A DNA stretch of 64,000 nt from Psychromonas sp. L1A2 (GTDB taxonomy: Bacteria; Pseudomonadota; Gammaproteobacteria; Enterobacterales; Psychromonadaceae): contig NZ_WUAG01000001.1 of assembly GCF_009828855.1 (NCBI RefSeq), forward strand, positions 1,426,001-1,490,000, given 5' to 3'. This document shows, in pieces, positions 1 to 9,878 of the stretch. The notes beneath the pieces were generated by a model that saw only the letters and a program-made list of their open reading frames with translations, was not told the DNA's origin and did no database searches. Position 1 is the stretch's first letter; every line of letters starts with the position of its first letter. Made by a program: the position numbers and the translations under genes.

Positions 1-807
1 TTCTGAGATGTTTGCATATAAATCACGTGTCATATGTTGTGTATCTGTTGATTGCACTGCTTTAACTTGATCTGCATCTAGGTTTTTAATGCCTTGATGA
101 CTCTTCCAATGGAATTTCACATAGTTAACATCGCCGTTATCATTGATCATTTTATAAGCATGAACACCAAATCCATCCATTTCACGGTAACTAGCAGGTG
201 TGCCGTTATCACTAAATACGCGTGTTAACATGCTTGTTGAACCTGGCTCATTTGAGAAGAAATCAAAAAAGCGATTTGGATCTTGAATATTAGTCACTGG
301 AGAAGGTTTCAATGAATGAACCATGTCTGGGAACTTAATAGCATCTCGGATAAAGAAAACGGGTAAGTTGATACCTACTAGATCCCAGTTACCTTCATCG
401 CTGTAAAACTTAGTGGCAAAACCTCTTGGGTCACGCAACGTTTCAGGGCTACCTAACGGGTGAATAACTGAAGAGAAACGTACGAATACAGGTGTTTCTT
501 TTCCTTTGCTTTCAAAAGGAGCTGCCGTCGTTACATCGCTGTAATCAGTCGAGGCTACAAATGTACCGTGAGCACCAGTACCGCGGGCATGTACAACACG
601 CTCTGGTATACGTTCACGAGCAAAACGTTGTAATTTCTGAATAAGATGAACGTCTTCTAATAAAACACTGCCATTTGGACCGGCAGTAAGTGAATTTTGA
701 TTGTCGCCGATAGCAGCACCATTATCTTTTGTAAGTACTTCAGCACCAACATTAAAAGCAGTTGCAAGACTTAATACTGGTACTAGGACCTTTAATTTAG
801 ATTTCAT
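1..807 (-). CDS. Periplasmic heme catalase, partial (3' end beyond the window)
   Basis: Decomposes hydrogen peroxide to water and oxygen. Reading the minus strand from an ATG at 807 gives an uninterrupted frame to the left edge. It starts with a signal peptide (MKSKLKVLVPVLSLATAFNV, then GAEV), so export to the periplasm is inferred. The clade-type catalase core follows: VVHARGTGAHGTF holds the distal catalytic His, then VRFSSVIHPLGSPETLRDPRGFATKFY and the NNLPVFFIRDA-like segment (here GINLPVFFIRDAIKFPD). An in-frame ATG two codons upstream (813) sits too close to the AAGGGA ribosome site; 807 has good spacing. About 269 residues are visible of roughly 500 expected. No neighbour to the left can be seen. 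I saw no clear OxyR site in the upstream gap. Confidence 0.9.
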   Translation of the reverse strand, partial: MKSKLKVLVPVLSLATAFNVGAEVLTKDNGAAIGDNQNSLTAGPNGSVLLEDVHLIQKLQRFARERIPERVVHARGTGAHGTFVASTDYSDVTTAAPFESKGKETPVFVRFSSVIHPLGSPETLRDPRGFATKFYSDEGNWDLVGINLPVFFIRDAIKFPDMVHSLKPSPVTNIQDPNRFFDFFSNEPGSTSMLTRVFSDNGTPASYREMDGFGVHAYKMINDNGDVNYVKFHWKSHQGIKNLDADQVKAVQSTDTQHMTRDLYANISE

Positions 808-1465
808 ATTCATTCCCTTTTAACTTGTTGTTTGTAATAAGTGATGAGGATAATAGGGGGAATCTCATGAAAAGAAAAAACGTTTATTCTAATCTTATTG
901 ATAGGTAAAACTGATTGATTGTGGTTTTTATATAGTTTTTATGTATTGAAGATATATATTTATCAAATTAATTTATAAGGAAAAATAAGTACTAATAATC
1001 TTTTTAATCAGTTGTTTAGTTATTTGATCATAGAATTACTTAACGAAAAGAAAGAGGCGGTATGTATTATGAAATAAGAAGCGTTAATAGTTTATTACGA
1101 ATAGATATTTATGGAAGTAAGTAAGGCCATGTATTTTAGATCGCTGTGTTAGTTGCATTATATTGCCGCTTTTATGCACTAAATATCCCTGATAAACTTA
1201 ATCTACTAGTGCCAATGAAATTTAAATCTATTAGTTTCAATACAATTTAAAGTCTGTATTCATCGTTTTAAGATTGCTGATTAACATCATCTTCCTGAAT
1301 TATTATTAAAAAATAAAATACAGCATAAATAAATATAAAGATGGCTTTATTTATCTTTTTTTATTTTTGCATTCAGTAATTTTTATGTGATTTTAAATTA
1401 GTTAAGCTATAATTCGCGCGCTTTGCTGTGCAATATGCAACTACAATTGAATTATTGAGAAAAGA
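808..1465. other. AT-rich divergent intergenic region
   Basis: This 658-base gap separates the divergently transcribed catalase and J-domain genes. It is very AT-rich and holds no credible open frame. A TATAAT hexamer at 1408-1413, followed by a GC-rich stretch, is a plausible -10 element for the gene at 1466. Nothing else is recognisable. Confidence 0.5.
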
Positions 1466-2329
1466 ATGTCAAAACGTGATTGTTATGAAGTATTAGGTGT
1501 TACTAAAACAACATCTGAAAAAGAAATTAAAAAAGCCTATAAAAAATTAGCGATGAAATATCACCCTGATAGAAATCCTGATAACCCTGTTGCACAAGAG
1601 AAATTTCGTGAAGTGAAAGCAGCTTATGAAATTTTAAATGATCCTGAAAAGCGCGAACAATACGATGACTTTGGGCATAGTGCATTTGAAAATGGTCAAG
1701 CACGTGGCCGTGGTGGATTCGGACAAGGCGGCGGTGACTTTAATGACATGTTTGGCGATATGTTTGGTCAACGCCAACAACATCAGCAACCTCCACGACA
1801 TCAACCACAGCCGGAAAAAGGCTCAGACATTATTCTACAAATCGAATTAACATTAGAAGAGTGTGTGGAAGGTTGTAACAAAGAAGTACGTTTACCTAAT
1901 ACAACAAATCCATTAGCAGTCGTTGTTCCTGCGGGTATTAATCAAGGTCAGCGTGTTCGTATTGCTGGTCAAGGTAACCCTGGTACGTTAGGCGCACCTC
2001 GTGGTGATTTGTTTGTTGAAGTCGTGTTATTAGAGCATGATTTCTTCACGCGTAAAGGCAATGACCTATATTGTGATTTAGTCACTTCTTTCCCTGTTGC
2101 AAGTGTCGGAGGTACCGCTAAAGCCTCTACGTTTACTGGGCACATTAATTTGAAAATACCTGCTGGCACACAAGTAGGGCGAAAATTTAGAATTAAAGGA
2201 CGTGGTGTTAAGGCCATGAACAGCGATCAAGTAGGCGATTTAATTTATACTGTTGTCATTCCAACACCGACAGAATTAACTGAACGTCAGCATGAATTAC
2301 TCACAGAACTAGCAGAATCGATGAATTAA
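1466..2329 (+). CDS. DnaJ/CbpA-type J-domain co-chaperone lacking the zinc finger
   Basis: Co-chaperone that stimulates DnaK ATPase and delivers unfolded substrate. J domain at residues about 4-70 with the HPD triad at 33-35. A Gly/Phe-rich linker follows at about 80-100 ([21 protein letters not shown]), then a Gln/His/Pro-rich stretch and the two beta-barrel C-terminal substrate-binding domains (about 118-285). The four CxxCxGxG zinc motifs of true DnaJ are absent, and 287 residues matches CbpA-type (type B) proteins rather than DnaJ (about 375). The beginning of the C-terminal domain ([22 protein letters not shown]) is DnaJ-like, so a DnaJ paralogue that lost its zinc finger is also possible. 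It stands 21 bases upstream of a VanZ-like gene in the same direction. Confidence 0.88.
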   Translation: MSKRDCYEVLGVTKTTSEKEIKKAYKKLAMKYHPDRNPDNPVAQEKFREVKAAYEILNDPEKREQYDDFGHSAFENGQARGRGGFGQGGGDFNDMFGDMFGQRQQHQQPPRHQPQPEKGSDIILQIELTLEECVEGCNKEVRLPNTTNPLAVVVPAGINQGQRVRIAGQGNPGTLGAPRGDLFVEVVLLEHDFFTRKGNDLYCDLVTSFPVASVGGTAKASTFTGHINLKIPAGTQVGRKFRIKGRGVKAMNSDQVGDLIYTVVIPTPTELTERQHELLTELAESMN

Positions 2330-2350
2330 GAAATAATTGGACATTATTTT

Positions 2351-2707
2351 ATGAAGCTACTACTACAGTTAATAAGAGATTATTGGGTCATATTATCATT
2401 AATATTAGCCACAATAATTACGTTTTTATCACTTACGCCAATGGCACAGTTACCCGATGTACCTGGTAGTGATAAAAGTCACCACTTTATTGCTTATAGT
2501 GCTTTAATTTTTCCACTGATGTTAAAGAAGCCAAATTATTGGGTTGTTATCGTCATCTTATTTACTATGTTAAGTGGTGCTATCGAATTAATCCAACCTT
2601 ACCAAAACCGTTATGGTGAATGGTTGGATTTGTTAGCTAATATTGGCGGACTTACTTGTGGCGCAACGTTAGCTTATGTTACTAACCGTTTTTTTCCAGC
2701 TTATTAA
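2351..2707 (+). CDS. VanZ-like family small membrane protein
   Basis: A 118-residue integral membrane protein with about four hydrophobic segments (roughly 12-30, 43-60, 64-80 and 90-108). The motif PGSDKSHHFIAY followed by a GAIELIQPYQNRYGEWLDLLAN block is typical of VanZ-like proteins (PF04892), where a conserved acidic residue and D(L/I)xAN lie near the last helices. Function is not established for most chromosomal members; VanZ itself lowers teicoplanin sensitivity. It begins 21 bases after the J-domain gene, so the two are probably co-transcribed. Confidence 0.75.
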   Translation: MKLLLQLIRDYWVILSLILATIITFLSLTPMAQLPDVPGSDKSHHFIAYSALIFPLMLKKPNYWVVIVILFTMLSGAIELIQPYQNRYGEWLDLLANIGGLTCGATLAYVTNRFFPAY

Positions 2708-2833
2708 ACGTATCTATATTAAGTGTTAATAGATTAGAAAGTTTTTTTAAGAGTTTTTATAGACTTAAAAATATTTTCAGCTCTCTAACCTATTAACCTT
2801 TTTTAAATTTAATTTATTTTATGAAGGTCAATT

Positions 2834-3472
2834 TTGAATAAAAATCACTGTGTCGTTATCGCAATTGCAGGGGCATCAGCCTCAGGAAAGAGTTTAATTG
2901 CACATACAATTTGTAATGAGCTTCGACAAGAATTAGGGACTGATCAAATAGGCATTATTTCCGAAGATGCTTATTATAAAAATCAGTCACACATGCCAAT
3001 GGAAGAGCGTATACAAACCAATTACGATCACCCAAAAGCGTTTGACCATCAGTTATTAAGTCAACATATAGAATCATTACAAAATAACCAATCTGTTGAA
3101 ATCCCTGTTTATAGTTACACTGAACATACTCGAACTGATGAAGTTATTAATTTAACACCTAAAAAAATTATTATCATTGAAGGTATTTTATTACTAACAG
3201 ATTCGACATTGCGCTCACAAATTGATGCCAGTATCTTTATTGATACACCGTTGGATATTTGTTTAATGCGACGTTTAACACGCGATATTATGGAGCGTGG
3301 TAGAACGTTAGATTCAGTGATGGCACAGTATAAAAAAACAGTAAGACCGATGTTCTTGCAATTTATTGAGCCGTCAAAACAACATGCCGATATCATCATT
3401 CCTCGTGGTGGTAAAAATCGTATCGCTACTGATATTTTAAAAACACGCATTAAATATTTATTAAATAAATAA
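2834..3472 (+). CDS. udk: Uridine kinase
   Basis: Phosphorylates uridine and cytidine to UMP and CMP in pyrimidine salvage, in the cytosol. The P-loop GASASGKS lies at residues 13-20, followed by the ISEDAYYK segment, the YDHPKAFD motif and the nucleoside-binding region [10 protein letters not shown]; all are diagnostic of uridine kinase (PF00485). At 212 residues it matches E. coli Udk (213). The start is a TTG at 2834 preceded by GAAGG at good spacing; an ATG at 2821 is in another frame and stops after six codons. A hairpin (3502-3525) follows the gene. Confidence 0.93.
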   Translation: MNKNHCVVIAIAGASASGKSLIAHTICNELRQELGTDQIGIISEDAYYKNQSHMPMEERIQTNYDHPKAFDHQLLSQHIESLQNNQSVEIPVYSYTEHTRTDEVINLTPKKIIIIEGILLLTDSTLRSQIDASIFIDTPLDICLMRRLTRDIMERGRTLDSVMAQYKKTVRPMFLQFIEPSKQHADIIIPRGGKNRIATDILKTRIKYLLNK

Positions 3473-3501
3473 TATTATTATTTATTTTCCAGTTTTAGTA
3501 A

Positions 3502-3525
3502 AAACGCTTTTGTATTGAAGCGTTT
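3502..3525 (+). terminator. Hairpin after udk, possible terminator
   Basis: AAACGCTT pairs with AAGCGTTT across an 8-base loop. The following bases are T-rich but not a clean U-tract, so terminator function is tentative. Confidence 0.4.
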
Positions 3526-3547
3526 CTACTTCTACTTCTACTTCTAC
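3524..3547. repeat. (TTCTAC)4 hexanucleotide tandem repeat
   Basis: Four perfect copies of TTCTAC follow directly on the hairpin after udk, in non-coding sequence. The length is a multiple of three but no gene spans it. Confidence 0.8.
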
Positions 3548-3765
3548 TTTAGCTTTACTCTTACTTTGACGCTTCTTCAAAACTTTGTCAGCCGCTATTT
3601 AAATTTTGAAATAAATCGGTACAATTAAATTCTCTCAGCAGATTAACACGCAAGTCACTGCTATTTATTATATCGCGACGATATAAGGTGACTGAGTAAT
3701 TGACCTTTTTAACTGCTTGTTAAATCCCTTTCTATCGTTCGCTCTATTTTTATATAGGTGAACAA

Positions 3766-5115
3766 ATGTCTACCAGTCTATGGATTAAAAAACCACTTTC
3801 AATTTTTACAGCTAATCAACAAGATGCAGGCAATGGCATTGTTATTAAAAATGGTGTCATCATTGAGCTTGTTGCGAGTAATCGCGAACCAATACAGCCT
3901 ATTGATGATATCTTCGATGCCAGTCAACACGTTATCTTACCTGGTTTAATCAATACACATCACCATCTTTACCAAACACTCACCAGAGCTTTTCCCGCCT
4001 CTTTAAATAAACGATTGTTTCCTTGGTTGCAGGCACTGTATCCAGTGTGGGCGAAATTACAGCCTGATATGTTACATGCTGCAACGGAGTTAGGGTTATC
4101 GGAATTATTACTGTCAGGTTGCACAACCGTTGCTGATCATCATTACCTTTTTCCTGAAGCATTAACTGAAGCGATTGATATCCAAGTGTCAGCAGCAAAA
4201 CTCATTGGTAATCGTGTCATGTTAACCCGCGGTTCAATGAGTTTAGGGCAAGATGATGGCGGTTTACCGCCACAATCTACAGTGCAAAGCGATGCTGAAA
4301 TATTAGATGACTGTCAACGTGTGATTACTCAGTTTCACCAAGAGGGCGAGGGCGCTATGGTGCAATTAGCATTAGCGCCTTGCTCTCCTTTTTCGGTAAC
4401 CACCGATTTAATGAAAGAAACAGCTAAGCTTGCCCGTGAAAATGGGGTGCGCTTACATACACATTTAGCGGAAACGGAAGATGAAAATAATTTCTGCTTG
4501 AGCACCTTTGGTTTACGTCCGCTTGATTATTTAGAATCCGTTGGTTGGCTGTCTTCTGATGTGTGGCTTGCACATGGTATCCATTTTAATGACCAAGAAA
4601 TTAAACGATTAGGTACAGCAAAAGTAGGAATAGCTCATTGTCCTTCTTCTAATATGATACTGGCTTCCGGCATTTGCCGAACCAAAGAATTAGAAGCTGC
4701 GGGGGCACACGTTGGTCTCGCAGTTGATGGCTCTGCTTCAAATGATGGTTCTAATATGATCCAAGAAGTTCGTCAGGCCTTAATGATTAATCGTTTACGT
4801 TATCAAGCGGATCAAGTCACTCATCTTGATGCTCTATTTTGGGCAACAAAAGGTTCTGCTCAAGTATTAGGTCGAGATGACATAGGAGAATTAGCGGTTG
4901 GAAAACAAGCCGATCTTGCATTGTTTAATCTTGATGAATTACGTTTTTCTGGATCACATGACCCATTGGCTGCATTAATTTTATGTGGTGCTCATAAAGC
5001 TGATTATGTAATGGTTGCGGGTCAATGGAAAGTTAAAATGGGACTGTTAATTGATAATGATATCGATGACATAAAAGCGCGACATGGTGAAGCTGCATCA
5101 AACCTTATTTTATAG
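3766..5115 (+). CDS. Amidohydrolase, probable 8-oxoguanine deaminase (ATZ/TRZ family)
   Basis: Zinc-dependent deaminase of the amidohydrolase superfamily, predicted to convert 8-oxoguanine to urate in cytosolic purine catabolism. The PGLINTHHHLYQTLTRAFP block carries the first metal ligands (His65/67). Further conserved motifs are LHTHLAETEDE, WLAHGIHF, AHCPSSN and VDGSASNDGSN, the last two typical of the 8-oxoguanine deaminase/SsnA group. A C-terminal LAVGKQADLALF segment closes the composite beta-sandwich domain. At 449 residues it fits the subfamily. The start ATG at 3766 follows a TATAGGTG ribosome site. Guanine deaminase or a triazine hydrolase-like activity is the alternative; substrate cannot be read from sequence with certainty. 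Confidence 0.82.
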   Translation: MSTSLWIKKPLSIFTANQQDAGNGIVIKNGVIIELVASNREPIQPIDDIFDASQHVILPGLINTHHHLYQTLTRAFPASLNKRLFPWLQALYPVWAKLQPDMLHAATELGLSELLLSGCTTVADHHYLFPEALTEAIDIQVSAAKLIGNRVMLTRGSMSLGQDDGGLPPQSTVQSDAEILDDCQRVITQFHQEGEGAMVQLALAPCSPFSVTTDLMKETAKLARENGVRLHTHLAETEDENNFCLSTFGLRPLDYLESVGWLSSDVWLAHGIHFNDQEIKRLGTAKVGIAHCPSSNMILASGICRTKELEAAGAHVGLAVDGSASNDGSNMIQEVRQALMINRLRYQADQVTHLDALFWATKGSAQVLGRDDIGELAVGKQADLALFNLDELRFSGSHDPLAALILCGAHKADYVMVAGQWKVKMGLLIDNDIDDIKARHGEAASNLIL

Positions 5116-5153
5116 CAACGTATAAAAACTATTTATAAAAAATAAAGAAAAAT

Positions 5154-5187
5154 GGGTTTGTTTATTATTAAATTAATAAACAAACCC
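5154..5187. terminator. Long perfect hairpin between the deaminase and rlmKL
   Basis: A 14-base stem (GGGTTTGTTTATTA with TAATAAACAAACCC) closes a TTAAAT loop. There is an A-rich tract on its left side and no U-tract on its right, so as a rho-independent terminator it reads best on the minus strand; on the plus strand it may instead protect the 3' end of the deaminase mRNA. Confidence 0.5.
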
Positions 5188-5303
5188 AGCAAAATATACA
5201 GATTAATAATAGACGATAAACAGCTGAAAATTCCATAGGGATAATCTCTTTTGCAAGGTATAATACGTGCTATTTTTTATTCAACAATTGCATGAGAGCG
5301 TCT

Positions 5304-7598
5304 ATGTTCAGTTATTTTATCCCCACCGCCAAAGGGCTTGCGCCTTTATTAGAAGTAGAACTTAAAGATCTTGGTATTGAAAATACCAAGCAAATTGCTG
5401 GTGGTGTTAGCTTTGACGGTTCTTTAGAGCAAGGTTACCAAGTTTGTTTATGGTCTCGTTTTGCCTCTCGTGTATTACTTAAATTAAGTGAATTCAAAGT
5501 AATTGACCCAATGGATTTATACCTCGGGTGTAGTAATATTCCATGGGAAACTCATTTTGATGTTGATAAAACATTCTCAATTGATTTCTCTGGTAGCAAT
5601 GATGAAATTCGTAATACCCAGTTTGGCGCCTTAAAAATTAAAGATGCCATTGTGGATCGCTTCCGTAAAAAGTTTGATGAACGTCCTAACGTTGAAAAAC
5701 GTGATGCAGATATCCGCTTTAATGGTCGTTTATTTAAAGATAAAGCATCAATCTATCTGGATCTTTCGGGGTCGCCATTACATCTTCGTGGATACCGTAC
5801 TATTGCAGGTGAAGCGCCATTACGTGAAACATTAGCTGCAGGTATTATTAAACGCAGTGGTTGGGCCGGAGAAGCCTTATTAGATCCTATGTGTGGTTCG
5901 GGTACCTTAATTATTGAAGCCGCGATGATGTCATTGAATATCGCACCGGGTTCTTTACGTGAAAAGTTCGGTTTTGAACAATGGAAAAAACACGACGCTG
6001 AAACGTGGAAAACATTAAAAACAACCGCACAAGTTTATGGTAAACGTGCTGTTAAAGATTGTTCTGCTCGATTTTATGCATCAGATTTAAGCAAAGATAT
6101 GATTGCGATTGCACGTCAAAATGCACAACGTGCTGGTGTTGCGGAATTAATTGAATTCAGCGTACAAGATGCCAAAAAAGTATTACCACCTGAAGAATTA
6201 AGTACAGGTATGTTAATTTCAAATCCTCCATACGGTGAACGTTTGGGTGGTTTCAGTGACACCATCAGTTTATATACTGAATTAGGCCATCACTTTAAAG
6301 AAGCTTTTGCAGGTTGGAATCTGAGCATGTTTGCAATGGATACTGAATTATTAAGCTGTTTAGGGATGCGTGCAGGTAAAAGCTTTAAATTCTTTAATGG
6401 TCCGATTGAGTGTGTTCTTAAAAATTACAGAATCTCACCTAAGCGCCTTGTTGAAGGAGCGGCTATCGTTGAAGAAGCAGCTAAGCCAATTAAACAGCCT
6501 AAGCAACCTAAACAAACTAAAGCAGCTGAAGTGGTTTATGTTGAATCAACAGATGACAATCCTTGGGGCACTATCACACCCACTCAAGACTTCCCAATGG
6601 CAGAAGAGTCTGAATCAGAAATCGTATTTAAAGCGGTTAAGCAAATTAAACCCGCTATTTATGCAGAAGATTTCGCTAACCGTTTATTAAAAAACATGAA
6701 ACGTTTAGACAAATGGGCTAAACGTGAAAACATTCAATGTTACCGTTTATATGATGCTGATTTACCTGAATATAACGTCGCGATTGATCGCTACAATGAA
6801 TATTTAATTATTCAAGAATATCGTGCACCTAAAGAAATAGACGCACAAAAAGTACGTCGTCGTTTCTTAGATATTGTTTCCACTACGCGCTACTTATTAG
6901 ATTTAACTGATGACCAGTTAATCATTAAAGTACGTGAGCGCCAAAAAGGGCGTCAACAGTACGAAAAATTAGACAGTAAAAAACAACGTTTAGTAGTACA
7001 AGAAGGGCCTGCAAAAATCATTGTTAATTTACAAGATTATTTAGATACAGGCTTATTCTTAGATCACCGTCCAACACGTTTACGCATTGGTAATATGGCG
7101 AAAGGCAAAGACTTTCTAAATCTATTTTGTTACACCGCAACTGCTTCAATTCATGCTGCATTAGGCGGGGCTAAATCAACTACCAGTGTTGATATGTCTA
7201 ATACCTACTTAAGTTGGGGCCAAGAGAACTTTGCAGAAAATGGCATCAAAGGTAATCATGAATTTATCCAACAGGATTGTATTAAGTGGTTGCAACATGC
7301 ACATGAGATGTATGATCTTATTTTCATTGATCCACCAACATTTTCAAACTCAAAACGTATGAGTGATGTGTTTGATGTACAGGATGATCATGTAGCATTA
7401 TTAACGTCAGCTAGTGAACGTGTTAACCCTAATGGAGAGATTATTTTCTCTAATAACAAACGTGGTTTCAAATTAGATATTGAAGCGATTAAAGCACTTG
7501 GGTTTTATGTTAAAGATATTAGTAAAGCATCAATACCTGAAGACTTTAAAGGTAACGAAAAAATCCATCAATGTTGGTTGCTAACTAAGCATAGTTAG
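5304..7598 (+). CDS. rlmKL: Bifunctional 23S rRNA methyltransferase RlmKL
   Basis: Methylates G2445 (m2G, RlmL half) and G2069 (m7G, RlmK half) of 23S rRNA during 50S assembly. An N-terminal ferredoxin-like/THUMP region (about 1-160) is followed by the RlmL Rossmann methyltransferase with DPMCGSGTLIIEAA and the NPPYGERLGG catalytic motif. A Lys/Gln/Pro-rich linker follows (KQPKQPKQTK, about 400-415), then the RlmK methyltransferase with FLNLFCYTATASIHAA and FIDPPTFSNSKR. The fused length (about 764 residues) is slightly longer than E. coli RlmKL (702), mostly in the linker. I prefer ATG 5304 over the in-frame ATG 5292 because GAGAG precedes 5304. It is followed by a glutaredoxin-like gene and uup, an order seen in related gammaproteobacteria. 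Confidence 0.95.
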   Translation: MFSYFIPTAKGLAPLLEVELKDLGIENTKQIAGGVSFDGSLEQGYQVCLWSRFASRVLLKLSEFKVIDPMDLYLGCSNIPWETHFDVDKTFSIDFSGSNDEIRNTQFGALKIKDAIVDRFRKKFDERPNVEKRDADIRFNGRLFKDKASIYLDLSGSPLHLRGYRTIAGEAPLRETLAAGIIKRSGWAGEALLDPMCGSGTLIIEAAMMSLNIAPGSLREKFGFEQWKKHDAETWKTLKTTAQVYGKRAVKDCSARFYASDLSKDMIAIARQNAQRAGVAELIEFSVQDAKKVLPPEELSTGMLISNPPYGERLGGFSDTISLYTELGHHFKEAFAGWNLSMFAMDTELLSCLGMRAGKSFKFFNGPIECVLKNYRISPKRLVEGAAIVEEAAKPIKQPKQPKQTKAAEVVYVESTDDNPWGTITPTQDFPMAEESESEIVFKAVKQIKPAIYAEDFANRLLKNMKRLDKWAKRENIQCYRLYDADLPEYNVAIDRYNEYLIIQEYRAPKEIDAQKVRRRFLDIVSTTRYLLDLTDDQLIIKVRERQKGRQQYEKLDSKKQRLVVQEGPAKIIVNLQDYLDTGLFLDHRPTRLRIGNMAKGKDFLNLFCYTATASIHAALGGAKSTTSVDMSNTYLSWGQENFAENGIKGNHEFIQQDCIKWLQHAHEMYDLIFIDPPTFSNSKRMSDVFDVQDDHVALLTSASERVNPNGEIIFSNNKRGFKLDIEAIKALGFYVKDISKASIPEDFKGNEKIHQCWLLTKHS

Positions 7599-7652
7599 GT
7601 TTAATCAAATATGGATAAAGAAGAATTAAGTATAAAGAAGAACCAATAAACA

Positions 7653-7880
7653 ATGAGTTTATGCATTCTATACCATACTGATGGTTGTCATCTTTGTAAC
7701 CAAGCAATGGCATTGTTAGCGCAATGCCAAGTTGAATATCAATTAGTTGATATCGTTTTTAAACAAGACTTGGTAACTTTATTTGGCACGCGTATTCCAG
7801 TATTAGAAAATGAAAAAGGCCAATTCTTAGATTGGCCTTTTGACTATTATAAAATTGAACAATTTTTATCCTGTAGATAA
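7653..7880 (+). CDS. Glutaredoxin-like protein (DUF836)
   Basis: A 75-residue thioredoxin-fold protein. The N-terminal strand and CxxC motif (YHTDGCHLCNQA, Cys12 and Cys15) and the cis-Pro region TRIPVLE are those of the DUF836/YruB-like glutaredoxin family (PF05768). Thiol-disulfide exchange is inferred; no partner is known. It lies between rlmKL and uup with short gaps, an order common in vibrios and relatives. Confidence 0.85.
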   Translation: MSLCILYHTDGCHLCNQAMALLAQCQVEYQLVDIVFKQDLVTLFGTRIPVLENEKGQFLDWPFDYYKIEQFLSCR

Positions 7881-7960
7881 CAGGAAGTATGTGGTTTATC
7901 TTAATCTTAATTTAACCCACAATTTAGTAAAATATGTACATTAAACAAGAGTGAGTCAAC

Positions 7961-9871
7961 GTGGCATTATTAACATTACATAACGCAGAACTAGCCTTTG
8001 GTGGCGGTGCATTATTAAATAAATCTAACATGGTTGTTGAACCGAATGAACGTGTTTGTTTAGTAGGCCGAAATGGCGCAGGTAAATCAACGCTATTAAA
8101 AGTATTAGACGGTCGTATTCAATTAGATGATGGCTCATTATTAATTAATAATGACGTAAAAGTCGCTCGTTTAGAGCAAGATCCCCCAACGGCGAGTACA
8201 ATGAGTGCTTATGATTTTGTCGCCTCTGGTATGGAAAATGCGGGTAAAGTATTAAGTCAATATCACGAACAATTAAGCATCATTGCAGAAGATTGCAGTG
8301 AAAAACAACTGAATAAATTACAAAAATTACAAGAACAAGTTGACCAGTTAGATGCATGGCAACTGGATTCTAAAATTAATCAAATCTTAGATCGTTTAGG
8401 CATTGACCCAGAAATAACATTAGATCAGTTGTCTGGTGGTTGGTTACGTAAAGTGGCATTAGCTAAAGCGCTGGTAAACGACCCAGATTTATTGTTACTT
8501 GATGAACCGACTAACCATTTGGATGTGGGTACTATCGAATGGCTTGAGCAGTTCTTAATCTCATTTCAAGGTTCAATCATCTTTATTAGTCATGACCGTG
8601 AATTTATTCGTCGATTAGCAACACGTATTGTTGATATTGACCGTGGTAAATTAAGTTCATGGCCGGGCGGATATGAAGAATACCTTATTGCAAAAGAAGA
8701 GGCATTACGTGTTGAAGACGAGCAAAATGCTGAGTTTGACCGTAAGTTAGCGATTGAAGAAACCTGGATAAGACAAGGTATTAAAGCTCGTAGAACACGT
8801 AATGAAGGACGTGTTCGTGCGTTAAAATCATTGCGTCAAGAACGTTCAGAGCGAACCAATGTTCAAGGTAAAGCTAAAATTATTGTTGATGAAGCCGCTC
8901 GTTCAGGAAAAATTATTTTCGAAACAGATGCATTAACATATAGCTACGATGACTTATTAATTGTACGTGACTTTTCAACAACGATCATGCGTGGTGATAA
9001 AATTGCATTGGTTGGCCGAAATGGTTGTGGTAAAAGTACATTACTTAAATTGTTACTAGGTAATATTGAACCTGACCAAGGCACTGTTAAATGTGGTACT
9101 AAATTAGAAGTTGCTTACTTCGATCAATACCGTGATGCATTAGATCCAGAAAAAACAGTGGTAGACAATCTTGCTGAAGGTAAGCAAGAAGTTGAAATTA
9201 ATGGTAATAAACGTCATGTTTTAGGCTATTTACAAGACTTCTTATTTCACCCAGATCGTGCTCGTACGCCAGTAAAAGCACTATCGGGTGGAGAAAAGAA
9301 CCGTCTTTTATTAGCTAAAATATTCCTGAAGCCAAGTAATTTCTTGATTTTAGATGAACCGACTAATGATTTGGATGTCGAAACACTCGAGTTATTGGAA
9401 GAATTATTAGCCAATTACCAAGGTACTTTATTGCTAGTAAGTCATGACCGTAGTTTCGTTGATAATACCGTAACGCATACTTGGTTCTTTGATGGCAATG
9501 GTAATATTCAACAATTTGTTGGTGGGTACAGTGATGCTGTTCGCCATAAGCAACAAAGTGAAGCGTCAACACAGCCAATAAAAGTAGATAAACCAACACC
9601 TGCTAAAGTTGAAAAATCGGTAGTTCAATCACCTAAAAAGAAAAAGTTATCTTATAAAGTGCAACTTGAACTAGATGGTTTACCGCTTGTTTTAGAACAA
9701 TTAGAAGAACAAGTAGAAAATTTACAGGCAACCATCAATACACCTGAATTTTTTACTAAAGACAAAAAAGAAGCTGACCAATTTTTAGCGCAATTAGCAG
9801 AAGCAGAACAAAAACTAGAAACTGCTTTTATGCGTTGGGAAGAGTTGGACGAATTACAAAACGGAGAATGA
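7961..9871 (+). CDS. uup: ABC-F ATPase Uup
   Basis: Cytosolic ABC-F protein with two ATPase cassettes and no membrane domain. The family acts on the ribosome and on branched DNA intermediates; loss of Uup raises precise transposon excision. Walker A GRNGAGKST at 36-44 and GRNGCGKST at about 352-360; signatures LSGGWLRKVALAKAL and LSGGEKNRLLLAK; Walker B LLLLDEPTNHLD and LILDEPTNDLD. The C-terminal Lys-rich region and coiled coil (about 550-632) is the DNA-binding CTD of Uup. At 636 residues it matches E. coli (635). The start codon is GTG at 7961 behind AAGAGTGAG. The next gene begins 7 bases after the stop. Confidence 0.95.
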   Translation: MALLTLHNAELAFGGGALLNKSNMVVEPNERVCLVGRNGAGKSTLLKVLDGRIQLDDGSLLINNDVKVARLEQDPPTASTMSAYDFVASGMENAGKVLSQYHEQLSIIAEDCSEKQLNKLQKLQEQVDQLDAWQLDSKINQILDRLGIDPEITLDQLSGGWLRKVALAKALVNDPDLLLLDEPTNHLDVGTIEWLEQFLISFQGSIIFISHDREFIRRLATRIVDIDRGKLSSWPGGYEEYLIAKEEALRVEDEQNAEFDRKLAIEETWIRQGIKARRTRNEGRVRALKSLRQERSERTNVQGKAKIIVDEAARSGKIIFETDALTYSYDDLLIVRDFSTTIMRGDKIALVGRNGCGKSTLLKLLLGNIEPDQGTVKCGTKLEVAYFDQYRDALDPEKTVVDNLAEGKQEVEINGNKRHVLGYLQDFLFHPDRARTPVKALSGGEKNRLLLAKIFLKPSNFLILDEPTNDLDVETLELLEELLANYQGTLLLVSHDRSFVDNTVTHTWFFDGNGNIQQFVGGYSDAVRHKQQSEASTQPIKVDKPTPAKVEKSVVQSPKKKKLSYKVQLELDGLPLVLEQLEEQVENLQATINTPEFFTKDKKEADQFLAQLAEAEQKLETAFMRWEELDELQNGE

Positions 9872-9878
9872 TTTTCAG

